Part shown: positions 1 through 9,762 of the stretch, in pieces | How the letters are laid out: every line of letters begins with the position of its first letter | Numbering within the stretch: position 1 is the stretch's first letter | Assembly (NCBI GenBank): GCA_011391695.1 | Contig: JAABQB010000007.1 | Coordinates: 1-64,000, forward strand | Reading direction: 5' to 3' | From: Desulfobacteraceae bacterium | GTDB taxonomy: Bacteria; Desulfobacterota; Desulfobacteria; Desulfobacterales; RPRI01 | Length of the DNA stretch: 64,000 nucleotides | The notes under the pieces: model-generated | What the model saw: the letters and a program-made list of their open reading frames with translations, nothing else | Databases searched by the model: none | What the model was told of the DNA's origin: nothing | Translations under genes and position numbers: made by a program

Positions 1-2
1 AG

Positions 3-1727
3 ATGAATAACACTAAAAGCACATTTGACCCGATTACCCTTGAAATTCTCTGGAGGCGCCTTGTTTCCATCGTGGATGAGGCAGATGCATCTGTTGCCAG
101 AACCGCGTTTTCAAGTCTTTTAAGGGATGCCCATGATTACACCTGCATGTTTACGGACAGCAGGGGACAGGAACTGGTCCAGGGTACTTTCTGCACACCA
201 GGCCAGGCCGGCGCCATGGCCCTTGGGGTAAAAAAGATCGTCACTTCCATTCCTCTCAAAGATTATAAGGAAGGGGATGTTTTTATTGTCAATGACCCCT
301 GGCTTCTGGCCGGGCACCTCAATGATGTCTGTGTCTTGAGCCCCATCTTTTTCAAGGGGAACCCCGTGGCCTTCACAGCCTGTGTGTTCCATCACTCAGA
401 TATCGGGGGACGCGTCTCTTCCGACAACCGGGAAGTGTTTGAAGAAGGCATCTATATCCCAGTGGTAAAGCTTTATGATGCAGGAACGCTTAACCGGGAT
501 CTTTTAAACATGATCCGGTGGAATGTGAGAACCCCTGAAGAGGTCACAGGAGACATCCGTTCCCAGGTTGCGGCCAACCATGTCTGTGCCCGGAAAATCA
601 TCGAGATGATGACGGACGAAGGCCTTGACAGCCTGGATGATCTGGCCGATGAAATCATCAGCCGGACTGAAATCAGCATGCGCGCAGCCATTGAAGAGAT
701 TCCCGACGGCACCTATACCCATGAAGGCATTATCGAAGGGGCCGGGAAAAGACCGGATATTAAAATCAAACTCACGGTTAAAGTAGATGGATCAGACATC
801 CATGTGGATTTTGACGGCACCTCAGACCAGGTGGACTGGGGGGTGAATGTGGTTTACAATTTCACCTATGCCTATGTATTTATGGCCATCAAATCCGCCT
901 TTGACCCGGATATTCCCATCAATGAAGGGGCAATTCGGCCCATTAAGATGACCGCGCCGGAAGGCTCGATCATCAATTGCAGATTTCCGGCAGCCGTGGC
1001 AGCCAGGATGCAGGTGGGCCATTTCATGACTGAAATGGTGTTTAATGCCCTGTCAAAAGCAACACCGGATAATATCATTGCCGGTTCCGGCGGGACTCCG
1101 GCCCAGACCAATATCTTTTACGGAAAACGCGCCAATGGCAAACCCTGGCATACCATGATTATCCGGGGTGGCGGCATGGGTGCTTCTTCCAGGTTTGACG
1201 GCCATCACTGCGCCATCTTCCCGGCCAACGGCGCGAATACACCGGTTGAAATCCTTGAAAGCGACACACCCCTGATCATTGAAGAAAGAGGACTTGTCAT
1301 GGATTCCGGAGGGCCTGGAAAACAACGCGGCGGTATTGGCCGGCAGATGATAATCCGATCTCCTGAAGATGGTGAACACTCCCCCAAGCGGACCACCATT
1401 GCCGTACAAGCCGGCCGGTTTGTCTATCCGCCCAACGGTATGTTCAATGGTAAAAACGGATCAAAAGCCAAATTTCTGAAAAATGATGAAAATGCAGACC
1501 CCAGCGGACTCACCTTCCTTGATCCAGGAGACCGGATTTCATTTGTCAGCGCAGGCGGTGGCGGATACGGGGACCCCTTTGAGCGGGACCCGGAAGCTGT
1601 TGAAAAAGACGTACTATACGGGTATGTCAGTATTGAAAAAGCAAAACAGGATTACGGTGTTGTGATTGACCCTGAAACGCTTGCACTCAACCTCACTGCG
1701 ACCCTGCAACTTCGTGAAAAAAGATAA
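3..1727 (+). CDS. Hydantoinase B / oxoprolinase family protein (HyuB-like)
   Basis: 574-aa ORF; N-terminal DPITLEILWRRLVSIVDEAD and internal NDPWLLAGHLNDVCVLSPIF and GGPGKQRGGIGR match the HyuB family. Starts at the window edge, so a HyuA partner may lie upstream. Confidence 0.9.
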   Translation: MNNTKSTFDPITLEILWRRLVSIVDEADASVARTAFSSLLRDAHDYTCMFTDSRGQELVQGTFCTPGQAGAMALGVKKIVTSIPLKDYKEGDVFIVNDPWLLAGHLNDVCVLSPIFFKGNPVAFTACVFHHSDIGGRVSSDNREVFEEGIYIPVVKLYDAGTLNRDLLNMIRWNVRTPEEVTGDIRSQVAANHVCARKIIEMMTDEGLDSLDDLADEIISRTEISMRAAIEEIPDGTYTHEGIIEGAGKRPDIKIKLTVKVDGSDIHVDFDGTSDQVDWGVNVVYNFTYAYVFMAIKSAFDPDIPINEGAIRPIKMTAPEGSIINCRFPAAVAARMQVGHFMTEMVFNALSKATPDNIIAGSGGTPAQTNIFYGKRANGKPWHTMIIRGGGMGASSRFDGHHCAIFPANGANTPVEILESDTPLIIEERGLVMDSGGPGKQRGGIGRQMIIRSPEDGEHSPKRTTIAVQAGRFVYPPNGMFNGKNGSKAKFLKNDENADPSGLTFLDPGDRISFVSAGGGGYGDPFERDPEAVEKDVLYGYVSIEKAKQDYGVVIDPETLALNLTATLQLREKR

Positions 1728-1729
1728 GG

Positions 1730-3028
1730 ATGATGAAGATGAAAAAAACCTTTATGCCGCAGTTCACCGATATCGGGCAACTTTTTGATCATCAACTGGA
1801 GGGGCTTAAATGGACGGTTGCCCACGCTTTCAACGGATCACCCTTTTACAGGAAACAATTTGAAGAGGCCGGTGTAGCACCTTCGGATATCTCATCCCTT
1901 AATGATCTCACGCGTCTTCCCTTTACAACCGGAACGCATCTTAAGGAAGGATATCCTTTGCCCCTTTTATCCGTACCTCAAAAAGATGTGGTCCGTATTC
2001 ATGCCTCATCCGGCACCACGGGAAAACGAAAAATCCTCTCCTATACCCAGAATGATCTGGATGTATGGTTTGACATGTTTGCCAGGTGTTATGAAATGGC
2101 AGGCCTGACAGAAGAAGACCGGGTTCAGATAGCCGTCGGATATGGCGTCTGGACCGCGGGCATGGGCTTCCAGCTGGGATGTGAGCGCCTGGGCGCCATG
2201 GCGATTCCCGTGGGTCCGGGCAACATTGACATGCAATGCCAGTTCCTGGTGGATCTGCAGCCCACGGTATTTTGCTGCACCGCATCCATGGCTCTTCTCA
2301 TGGCCGAAGAAATCAACAAGCGGGGTCTTAAGGAGAAAATCAATCTGAAGAAAATTATCTTTGGCTCGGAACGGAGCAGTTCTGCCATGCGGTCAAAAAT
2401 AAAGGATCTTTTGGGATTAGAAGACATGTTTGACATCACCGGCATGACGGAACTTTACGGTCCGGGAACCGGGCTTGACTGCCCTAGGCATGAAGGGATT
2501 CACTATTGGGCAGACAAGTATATCCTTGAAATTCTGAACCCGGATACACTGGAACCGGTGGAGGATGGCGAAGTCGGTGAAATGGTGGTCACCACCCTGT
2601 GCAAGGAAGCTGCGCCCTTGATACGCTACAGGACCCGTGATCTCACCCGGAAAATCACCAAACCCTGTTCCTGTGGAAATATCCTTTTCATGCATGACAA
2701 AATCCTGGGCCGGTCCGATGACATGATTATCTTAAGAGGCGTCAACATCTATCCCGGACAGATCGATGAAATCTTATCCTCCATTCCTGAAGTGGGAAGC
2801 GAGTACCAGTTGCATCTTGAAAGAAAGGATGGTGGAAAGGATTACATGACCATCAAGGCAGAAGTGCGGCAGGGAATTGATCCGATAAATGCAAACCAGA
2901 TTAAAGATAAGATAAAGAAAACTGTTCAGTCAAAGATTATGGTCAGTTGTGACGCACACATCTGTGCCCATGGCGAACTGCCCCGGTTTGAGGGAAAGGC
3001 CAAGCGTATCTTTGATAACAGAGGGTAA
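1730..3028 (+). CDS. Phenylacetate-CoA ligase (PaaK) family AMP-forming CoA ligase
   Basis: 432 aa; HASSGTTGKRKILSYTQNDLDVW P-loop and GRSDDMIILRGVNIYPGQIDEIL C-terminal motif of PaaK-type ligases. Confidence 0.9.
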   Translation: MMKMKKTFMPQFTDIGQLFDHQLEGLKWTVAHAFNGSPFYRKQFEEAGVAPSDISSLNDLTRLPFTTGTHLKEGYPLPLLSVPQKDVVRIHASSGTTGKRKILSYTQNDLDVWFDMFARCYEMAGLTEEDRVQIAVGYGVWTAGMGFQLGCERLGAMAIPVGPGNIDMQCQFLVDLQPTVFCCTASMALLMAEEINKRGLKEKINLKKIIFGSERSSSAMRSKIKDLLGLEDMFDITGMTELYGPGTGLDCPRHEGIHYWADKYILEILNPDTLEPVEDGEVGEMVVTTLCKEAAPLIRYRTRDLTRKITKPCSCGNILFMHDKILGRSDDMIILRGVNIYPGQIDEILSSIPEVGSEYQLHLERKDGGKDYMTIKAEVRQGIDPINANQIKDKIKKTVQSKIMVSCDAHICAHGELPRFEGKAKRIFDNRG

Positions 3029-3924
3029 TGAAAGGAAATAGTATGAAACCATTTAAGTACTTATCCCCTACCACGGTTGAAGAGGCCATCTCTTTTTATG
3101 GCCAGCACAGCGAGACAGCCAAGTATGTCGCCGGGGGGACAGATGTGATTGTGAAGGTCAAAGAAGGCTGGATAGAGCCGGACTTTCTGATTTCCTTGAA
3201 AAAGATAACCGAACTTTCTGACTTGCACAAGAATGAGGCCACCGGAGAACTTTCCATCGGGGCTGCAGTCACCCACGCAACCCTTGAAAAGTCTCTGATG
3301 ATCCGAAACGAATACCCCATTATTTATGATGCCGTGTCCAATATCGGGTCTTTGCAGATCAGAAATGTCGGAACCATCGGCGGAAACCTGATCAATGCCG
3401 TACCATCGGCTGACGGCGCCATCCCCATGATTGCCCTTGACGGTGTAGTCCTTCTTCATGGCCCGGACGGGGAAAGGTCCTGCGCGGTAAAGGATCTGTT
3501 TGTCTCTCCTTATAAAACCATTTTAAAACCCGGCGAAATCCTGAAAAAAATCACGATCCCGCCCCAGAGACCCCATACCGGCAGCGCCTATATTAAATTC
3601 GGCCGCCGGGCTGCCATGGAATTACCGTTGATCGGTATCGGGGTTCTGTTGACAGTGGAAGATGATCTTGAGACCTGCACCAAAGCAAGGATCTGTTTAG
3701 GGGTTGCCGCACCTACCCCCATGAGGGCATTTGAGGCGGAAAAACTCCTGGTAGGAAAGAAAATCAATGAAGATATCTTAAGACAGGCAGGCGAAACAGC
3801 CGCCGATGAATCCAAGGTCAGGGACAGTGTCAGGGGAAAAGCCTGGCACAGGAAGGAAATGATCCGGGTACAGGTGAGACGAATGGGCCTTGCATGTATG
3901 GAAATAATATGGAATAATAATTAG
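3028..3924 (+). CDS. Molybdenum hydroxylase FAD-binding subunit (CoxM/XDH-B type, set 1)
   Basis: 298 aa; AGGTDVIVKVKEG and NVGTIGGNLINAVPSADGA FAD-binding motifs; no extra Cys loop. Confidence 0.92.
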   Translation: MKGNSMKPFKYLSPTTVEEAISFYGQHSETAKYVAGGTDVIVKVKEGWIEPDFLISLKKITELSDLHKNEATGELSIGAAVTHATLEKSLMIRNEYPIIYDAVSNIGSLQIRNVGTIGGNLINAVPSADGAIPMIALDGVVLLHGPDGERSCAVKDLFVSPYKTILKPGEILKKITIPPQRPHTGSAYIKFGRRAAMELPLIGIGVLLTVEDDLETCTKARICLGVAAPTPMRAFEAEKLLVGKKINEDILRQAGETAADESKVRDSVRGKAWHRKEMIRVQVRRMGLACMEIIWNNN

Positions 3925-3938
3925 GAGAAACTTTACCC

Positions 3939-4418
3939 ATGACGACAAACATATCTTTTTTATTAAATGGTGATCAGATCTCTTATGAAATCAAGGACCA
4001 TTGGACCCTGTTGCACCTTTTAAGGGAAGAAATGGGCCTGATCGGAACAAAAGAGGGATGCGGCAATGGTGAATGCGGCGCCTGCACTGTTATTGTTGAT
4101 AAGCTTGCTGTCAATTCCTGTCTGTATCTGGCAATAGACGCCGACAAAAAAACCATTGAAACCATTGAAGGTCTTGCCTCAACCGACGGAACCCTGCATC
4201 CGTTACAGCAGTCTTTTGTAGATAACGGCGGTATCCAGTGCGGGTTCTGTACACCTGGAATGATCATGTCTTCCAAGGCATTGCTGGATGAAAACCCAAA
4301 TGCAGGCCGAGAAGAAATAAAGCATGCCCTTGCCGGAAATATCTGCAGGTGTACAGGATATATACAGATATTTGAATCTGTTGAAGCAGCAAAAAAGATG
4401 GGGGGGCAAAATGAGTAA
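3939..4418 (+). CDS. Molybdenum hydroxylase [2Fe-2S] subunit (CoxS type, set 1)
   Basis: 159 aa; GCGNGECGACTV and CGFCTPGMIM...CRCTGY double [2Fe-2S] motifs. Confidence 0.95.
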   Translation: MTTNISFLLNGDQISYEIKDHWTLLHLLREEMGLIGTKEGCGNGECGACTVIVDKLAVNSCLYLAIDADKKTIETIEGLASTDGTLHPLQQSFVDNGGIQCGFCTPGMIMSSKALLDENPNAGREEIKHALAGNICRCTGYIQIFESVEAAKKMGGQNE

Positions 4419-6693
4419 CTATAATGTAGTCGGAAAACGAATTCCCAAACTGGATGCCGCCCAAAAAGCCATGGGCAGGGCAGAGTATATTCAGGATATC
4501 AAATTGCCGGGCATGCTCTACGGAAAAATTCTTTACAGCAAATATGCCCATGCAAAAATTATCAAAATAGACATCTCAAAAGCGAAAGCACTGCCTGGGG
4601 TTCATGCGGTTCTGACAGGCAATGATGTGCCTGAAAAAATGAAAATGGGGTTTTACAAGGACAATCCCCCCATCAAAAAGGGAAAAGTTTGCTCTTTCCG
4701 AGATGAGGTCGCTGCTGTGGCAGCCAAAACCCCTGAAATTGCCAAGAAGGCCTTAGGCCTCATCGAAATCGAATATGAAGAACTTGAAGGAATATTTGAT
4801 CCTGAAAAAGCCATGGAAAAAGAGAGCCCCCTGGTACATGAACATTCTAAATCCAATGTTCTCAATCTGCCCTGGAAACTGCATTACGGAGATGTGGAAA
4901 AAGCTCAAGAAGAAGCCGCTTTTGTGGTTGAAGACAGGTTTACAACCACATGGGTTACCCATTGCTGCATGGGAACCAGTGGTGCAGTTGCTCTCTTTGA
5001 TGCCTCTGACAACCTGACCATATACACCAATACGCAGATCCCCTCTCTGGCCCAGAAGGATTTCTTAGAATCCTTAAAAGCCATGGGGCTTAAAAATAAG
5101 AGGGTCAGGGTCATTAAACCGATTATCGGCGGCGGATTCGGCAGTAAGCTGGACACCTACGCGTATGAACATATTGCCATTCTTCTGGCACACAAATGCC
5201 GGAAGCCGGTTAAATTAATATTTGACAGGATGGAAGAATTCACGGCAACCTCAACCCGGCAGCCTGCCATTATTGATATCAAGCAAGGCTGTGACAAAGA
5301 TGGAAAACTGTTATTCAGGGATATCAAAATGATTCTGGATAACGGCGCACATACCTCCTGGGGAGCCACCACACCGTCTGTCATGATGATGCCCATCACC
5401 TCTCTTTACCGGGTGGATAATGTCCGGTACGATGCCAAGTGTGTCTATACCAACAACACGTATTCCCAGGCCATGAGAGGGTACGGAAATCCCCAGGCCA
5501 CATTTGCCATTGAAAGCAGTATCGACATGCTGGCGGAAAAAGCAGGCATTGACCCGATTGAGTTCCGAAGGATCAACCGCAACCATCCGGGAGATATAAC
5601 GCCACAGGGTTTTAAAATAACCACCTGTGGTATGGATCTGTGTCTAGACACGGTTGAAAAAGAACTGCGAAAAACAGCTTCAAATGAAAAATCCGTTGGC
5701 ATCGGCATTGCATCATTGATCCATGTGGGTGGTGGTGCCCGTATTTACAAATCTGACGGATGCGGCGCTATTTTAAAAATAGATGACTACGGCAAGGTGG
5801 ATGTCTTTACCGGCGGAACAGACATGGGCCAGGGACTCGACAATATCACTGCCCAGATCGTAGCAGAAGAGCTGGGGCTTTTGGTCGAAGACATTAATGT
5901 GGTACATTCCGACACAGATGTCTGTCCATGGGATGTGGGTGCCCATGCCAGCCGGAGCACCTTTGTGGCTGGAAATGCAGCGCTTGGGGCGGCTAAAAAA
6001 GTAAAAGCAAAACTTCTGGAATTTGGTTCTGAAATCCTTGATACACCGGCTGAGAGCCTTGTGTTGAGAGACAGATTAATATTTGTCCCGAATGATCCTG
6101 AAAAAAGTATGCCCATTGACAAACTGTTAAGGAAAGCCCATTTTTCACCCGGCGGCACCATGCTCATGGCCGATCATTTTTATGACCCTGCCAATGAGAA
6201 TCTGGGCAAGGACTTTAAGGGAAATATGTCCATGACATATACATTTGGTGTCCATGGCGTAAGAGTCAAAGTAGATGAAGAAACTGGTAAGGTCCAGGTG
6301 CTGGAATATGTGGCCGCCCATGATGTGGGACAAGCCATTAATCCGCTGCTCCTTGAAGGCCAGGTCTACGGCGGCGTGGTAATGGGTCTTGGCTATGCTC
6401 TTTCCGAAGAAGTGGTGCATCAAAATGGAAAAAACATGAACGCCAATTTCAGAGACTACAAACTTTTTACGGCCAAGGATGCCGTAAAGATCACAGCGTA
6501 TGTCTTTGAAACCCCTGATGAGGAGGGCCCATTCGGGGCCAAGGGGATTGGAGAGCCGGGATGTGTCCCCACAGCGCCTGCCATTGCAAATGCGATTTAT
6601 GATGCTGTCGGCGTCAGAATTACCAATCTGCCCATCACACCTGAAAAAGTTTTGGCTGCAATTAAAGAAAAAAAGAAGAGACCATTAAATTAA
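4411..6693 (+). CDS. Molybdenum hydroxylase molybdopterin-binding subunit (CoxL/XdhA type, set 1)
   Basis: Likely start ATGAGTAACTATAAT at 4411 (the track ORF starts at 4324), overlapping the upstream stop as ATGAGTAA. IIGGGFGSKLD, GGTDMGQGLDN and GAKGIGEPG motifs. Confidence 0.93.
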   Translation: MSNYNVVGKRIPKLDAAQKAMGRAEYIQDIKLPGMLYGKILYSKYAHAKIIKIDISKAKALPGVHAVLTGNDVPEKMKMGFYKDNPPIKKGKVCSFRDEVAAVAAKTPEIAKKALGLIEIEYEELEGIFDPEKAMEKESPLVHEHSKSNVLNLPWKLHYGDVEKAQEEAAFVVEDRFTTTWVTHCCMGTSGAVALFDASDNLTIYTNTQIPSLAQKDFLESLKAMGLKNKRVRVIKPIIGGGFGSKLDTYAYEHIAILLAHKCRKPVKLIFDRMEEFTATSTRQPAIIDIKQGCDKDGKLLFRDIKMILDNGAHTSWGATTPSVMMMPITSLYRVDNVRYDAKCVYTNNTYSQAMRGYGNPQATFAIESSIDMLAEKAGIDPIEFRRINRNHPGDITPQGFKITTCGMDLCLDTVEKELRKTASNEKSVGIGIASLIHVGGGARIYKSDGCGAILKIDDYGKVDVFTGGTDMGQGLDNITAQIVAEELGLLVEDINVVHSDTDVCPWDVGAHASRSTFVAGNAALGAAKKVKAKLLEFGSEILDTPAESLVLRDRLIFVPNDPEKSMPIDKLLRKAHFSPGGTMLMADHFYDPANENLGKDFKGNMSMTYTFGVHGVRVKVDEETGKVQVLEYVAAHDVGQAINPLLLEGQVYGGVVMGLGYALSEEVVHQNGKNMNANFRDYKLFTAKDAVKITAYVFETPDEEGPFGAKGIGEPGCVPTAPAIANAIYDAVGVRITNLPITPEKVLAAIKEKKKRPLN

Positions 6694-6754
6694 CACTATT
6701 TAACCGGGGAGAGAAAAATCATCCACAAAACGCTAATTAACAGGAGGTAAAACC

Positions 6755-7780
6755 ATGGGAAAACGATTGATTTTTTCAACAACCTTATTTCTATTTGCAT
6801 TCGCCGCCTGCCTGATGATATTTCAGGCGCCCGTAATGGCAGACACAATCAAACTTACATATGCCAATTTCCCGCCGGCTCCAACATTTCCGTGTGTTCA
6901 GATGGAGAGATGGAAAACGGAAGTTGAAAAAAGAACAAACGGCAAGGTTGAAGTCAAGACTTTTCCGGGCGGCACTCTTCTCGGCGATAAGGAGATGATG
7001 GACGGGGTTATCGCCGGGCAGGCAAATATAGGTAATCTCTGCATGGCTTATCAGCCGGGCCGCTTTATTGTCACTAATGCCACAAGTCTTCATCTCGGAA
7101 TACCGGATGCGAGGGTCGGAAGCCTTGTCCTGTTGGATCTTTACAATAAATATAAACCTGAGGAATTTGCCAAGGTCAAGGTTCTAACAATGTTCACGAC
7201 AGCTCCGGCCAACATCATGTCCAAGACCCCTGTCAGGAATCTGAACGACATAAAGGGAATGGATCTGAGGGCATCCGGAGGAGCTGCCGAGATTCTTAAG
7301 GCCTGGGGCGCAAATCCCGTAGGAATGCCCATGCCCGCAACCGTTGAAGCCCTGCAGAAGGGCACGGTCAAGGGTCTCATATCGTCTCTTGAGGCGATGA
7401 AGGATTTCAAGTTTGCTGAGCTATGCCGGTATATCACGATGACCGAGACCTCGATTTATCCTTTTGCCGTTGTTATGAACATGGAAACCTGGAATTCACT
7501 TCCAAAGGATGTCCAGAAAGTCATGGATGACCTTGCCGTCGAGCAGGCCGAATGGACCGGCAATTACATGGATAACCATGTGAAGGAATCGGTGGAATGG
7601 TCAAAGCAGAATTATAAGGTGGAAGTCATAACCCTCCCGCCTGCCGAAAAGGCCGAATGGGACAAGAGGCTTCAGCCGATGAACGACAAGTGGGTGACAG
7701 ATGCCAAAGCGAAAGGCCTTCCCGCTGAAGCGATAATTTCGGATATCAAAGCTTTGATCAAGAAGTATTCGAAGAAATAG
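6755..7780 (+). CDS. TRAP transporter substrate-binding protein (DctP family)
   Basis: 341 aa with signal peptide; DctP-like fold sequence; followed by DctQ and DctM genes. Confidence 0.9.
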   Translation: MGKRLIFSTTLFLFAFAACLMIFQAPVMADTIKLTYANFPPAPTFPCVQMERWKTEVEKRTNGKVEVKTFPGGTLLGDKEMMDGVIAGQANIGNLCMAYQPGRFIVTNATSLHLGIPDARVGSLVLLDLYNKYKPEEFAKVKVLTMFTTAPANIMSKTPVRNLNDIKGMDLRASGGAAEILKAWGANPVGMPMPATVEALQKGTVKGLISSLEAMKDFKFAELCRYITMTETSIYPFAVVMNMETWNSLPKDVQKVMDDLAVEQAEWTGNYMDNHVKESVEWSKQNYKVEVITLPPAEKAEWDKRLQPMNDKWVTDAKAKGLPAEAIISDIKALIKKYSKK

Positions 7781-7790
7781 TTAATAGTGG

Positions 7791-7938
7791 CGGCTTTGTA
7801 AAAAGTCATTCTGCTGTGTTGCACTTCATCTTTCGTCATTGCAGCGTACGAAAAGTACGCTTCATTCCTCAAGATTTGTGCGCCTTGCATAATGAGCTTT
7901 TTACTTTGCCGTCTAAAAGGTGATTTTTTACAAAGCCG
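7791..7938. repeat. Intergenic inverted-repeat element (family 1, copy A) between dctP and dctQ
   Basis: CGGCTTTGTAAAAAGTCA (7791-7808) is the inverted partner of TGATTTTTTACAAAGCCG (7921-7938), 1 mismatch. Shares TCATTCTGC.GTGTT and CATAATGAGCTTTTTACTTTGCCGTC with the copy at 56305-56374. Confidence 0.8.
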
Positions 7939-7941
7939 TAT

Positions 7942-8433
7942 GTGGAGATTATGGATAAAATAAACGGGTTGTTAAATCGTGTGCTGACTTTTATCGGCGG
8001 AATTTTTCTTGTTGCCATGATTGTTCTGACTTGCAGCAACATCCTTTTCCGCATTGTCTGGGTACCGGTTCCGGGAACCTATGAGCTGATGGGACTTTTT
8101 GGCGCGCTGGCTACGGCTTTTGCCATGGGGCAGACACAGGCAAGAAGGGGGCATGTTGCAGTTGATGTCCTGATAAACACCTTTCCGGCAAAAACAAAAA
8201 AAGCGTTGCAAGTGGCCGGAGATCTGATTTGCATGGCTTTTTTTATTATTGTCACATGGCAGCTGACAGTCAAAGGGAATACTTTATGGGGAACGGGAGA
8301 ACTTACCGAAACTTTAAAAATTATATATTATCCTTTTATTTATGCCGTAGCATTCGGATGCGCGGTTCTTACGCTTGTTTGTTTCGGTGATCTGCTCGGG
8401 GCTCTTTCCCCTGGAAAGGACGGCGGCAAATGA
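7942..8433 (+). CDS. TRAP transporter small permease (DctQ family)
   Basis: 163 aa, four hydrophobic segments, between dctP- and dctM-like genes. Confidence 0.88.
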   Translation: MEIMDKINGLLNRVLTFIGGIFLVAMIVLTCSNILFRIVWVPVPGTYELMGLFGALATAFAMGQTQARRGHVAVDVLINTFPAKTKKALQVAGDLICMAFFIIVTWQLTVKGNTLWGTGELTETLKIIYYPFIYAVAFGCAVLTLVCFGDLLGALSPGKDGGK

Positions 8434-9734
8434 ACCTTGCTGTTGAAGGAATCATCGGAATCACCGTCCTCATGCTTGTAATTTTTTTCCTCGGCATTCC
8501 TGTCGGATTTGCGATGGGAATAGTCGGATTTATAGGCTTTTGCCATGTGGTTTCCGTCAAGGCCGGGATTAACATGGTAAGCTCGGTCGTATGGTCTACA
8601 TTCTCCCAGCAGGGTCTTACCGTTATTCCGCTTTTTATTTTCATGGGGCAGATAGCTTTTTATTCCGGCGTGAATGAAAAACTATATAATGCCGCCTATA
8701 AGTGGGTCGGGCATATCCGCGGCGGGTTGGCTATGGCGACCGTTGTGGCATGCGCGGCTTTTTCCGCCATATGCGGCTCAAATGCAGCAACGGCTGCCAC
8801 GATGTCCACAGTTGCATTGCCGGAGATGAAAAAATACAATTATGATCCGAAGCTGAGCACGGGGACTGTTGCATGCGGATCGACCCTCGGAGTTGTAATC
8901 CCTCCCAGTGTAGTATTGATCGTAATAGGCCTCTCCACAGAACAGTCTATAGCAAAGCTTTTTTACGGAAGCATTTTTCCGGGACTTGTTCTTGCGTTTC
9001 TTTTCATGATAACCATTTACTTTATATGCAGTGTGCATCCTGAATGGGGTCCCGTTGGCCCAAAAACAGGTTTTGCAGAAAAAATAAAAGCTCTTTCCGG
9101 AGCGCTTGAAATGGTGATTCTTTTCCTGCTCGTGATGTTCGGACTCTTTTTCGGGATTTTCACCCCGACCGAAGCCGGAGCAGTCGGCTCCTTTTTTGCA
9201 ACAGTGATAGGCATTATCCGGCGGGGGTTAAGCTGGAAAGGTTTTCTTGCATCAATATCCGATACGTTAAGGGTATCCTGCATGGTCATCGTAATCATTA
9301 CAGGAGCGTTGATATTCGGGCGCTTTCTTGCCGTTACAAGAATACCCTATGATATTGCGGACTGGGTTGTGGTGCTTCCGGTTCCGAAGACTGTCATAAT
9401 GCTTATAATCTTTGTTATTTATATGATCGGCGGGATGTTCATGGATGCCCTTGCTCTTTTATTGATAACCATCTCAATTTTCTTTCCTGTGGCAATCCAG
9501 CTCGGGTACGATCCGCTCTGGTTCGGTGTTACGATAACGGTCATCACGACGCTGGGCGCTGTCACGCCTCCTGTCGGAGCTACGGCTTATGTTGTAGCCG
9601 GGATGGCAGGGAATATATCTCTGAATGATGTTTTCAGAGGAGTAACATATTTTCTGCCGGCATATATCATATGCGTATTTTTATTGATGTTGTTTCCAAA
9701 AGTGGTCCTGTTTTTACCGGGCCTCTTGGATTAA
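8430..9734 (+). CDS. TRAP transporter large permease (DctM family)
   Basis: 434 aa; GSNAATAATMSTVALPEMKKYNYDPKLSTGTVACGSTLGVVIPPS signature of DctM. Confidence 0.93.
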   Translation: MNLAVEGIIGITVLMLVIFFLGIPVGFAMGIVGFIGFCHVVSVKAGINMVSSVVWSTFSQQGLTVIPLFIFMGQIAFYSGVNEKLYNAAYKWVGHIRGGLAMATVVACAAFSAICGSNAATAATMSTVALPEMKKYNYDPKLSTGTVACGSTLGVVIPPSVVLIVIGLSTEQSIAKLFYGSIFPGLVLAFLFMITIYFICSVHPEWGPVGPKTGFAEKIKALSGALEMVILFLLVMFGLFFGIFTPTEAGAVGSFFATVIGIIRRGLSWKGFLASISDTLRVSCMVIVIITGALIFGRFLAVTRIPYDIADWVVVLPVPKTVIMLIIFVIYMIGGMFMDALALLLITISIFFPVAIQLGYDPLWFGVTITVITTLGAVTPPVGATAYVVAGMAGNISLNDVFRGVTYFLPAYIICVFLLMLFPKVVLFLPGLLD

Positions 9735-9762
9735 TTGTTATAAAATCTGAGGAGAAATTAAC

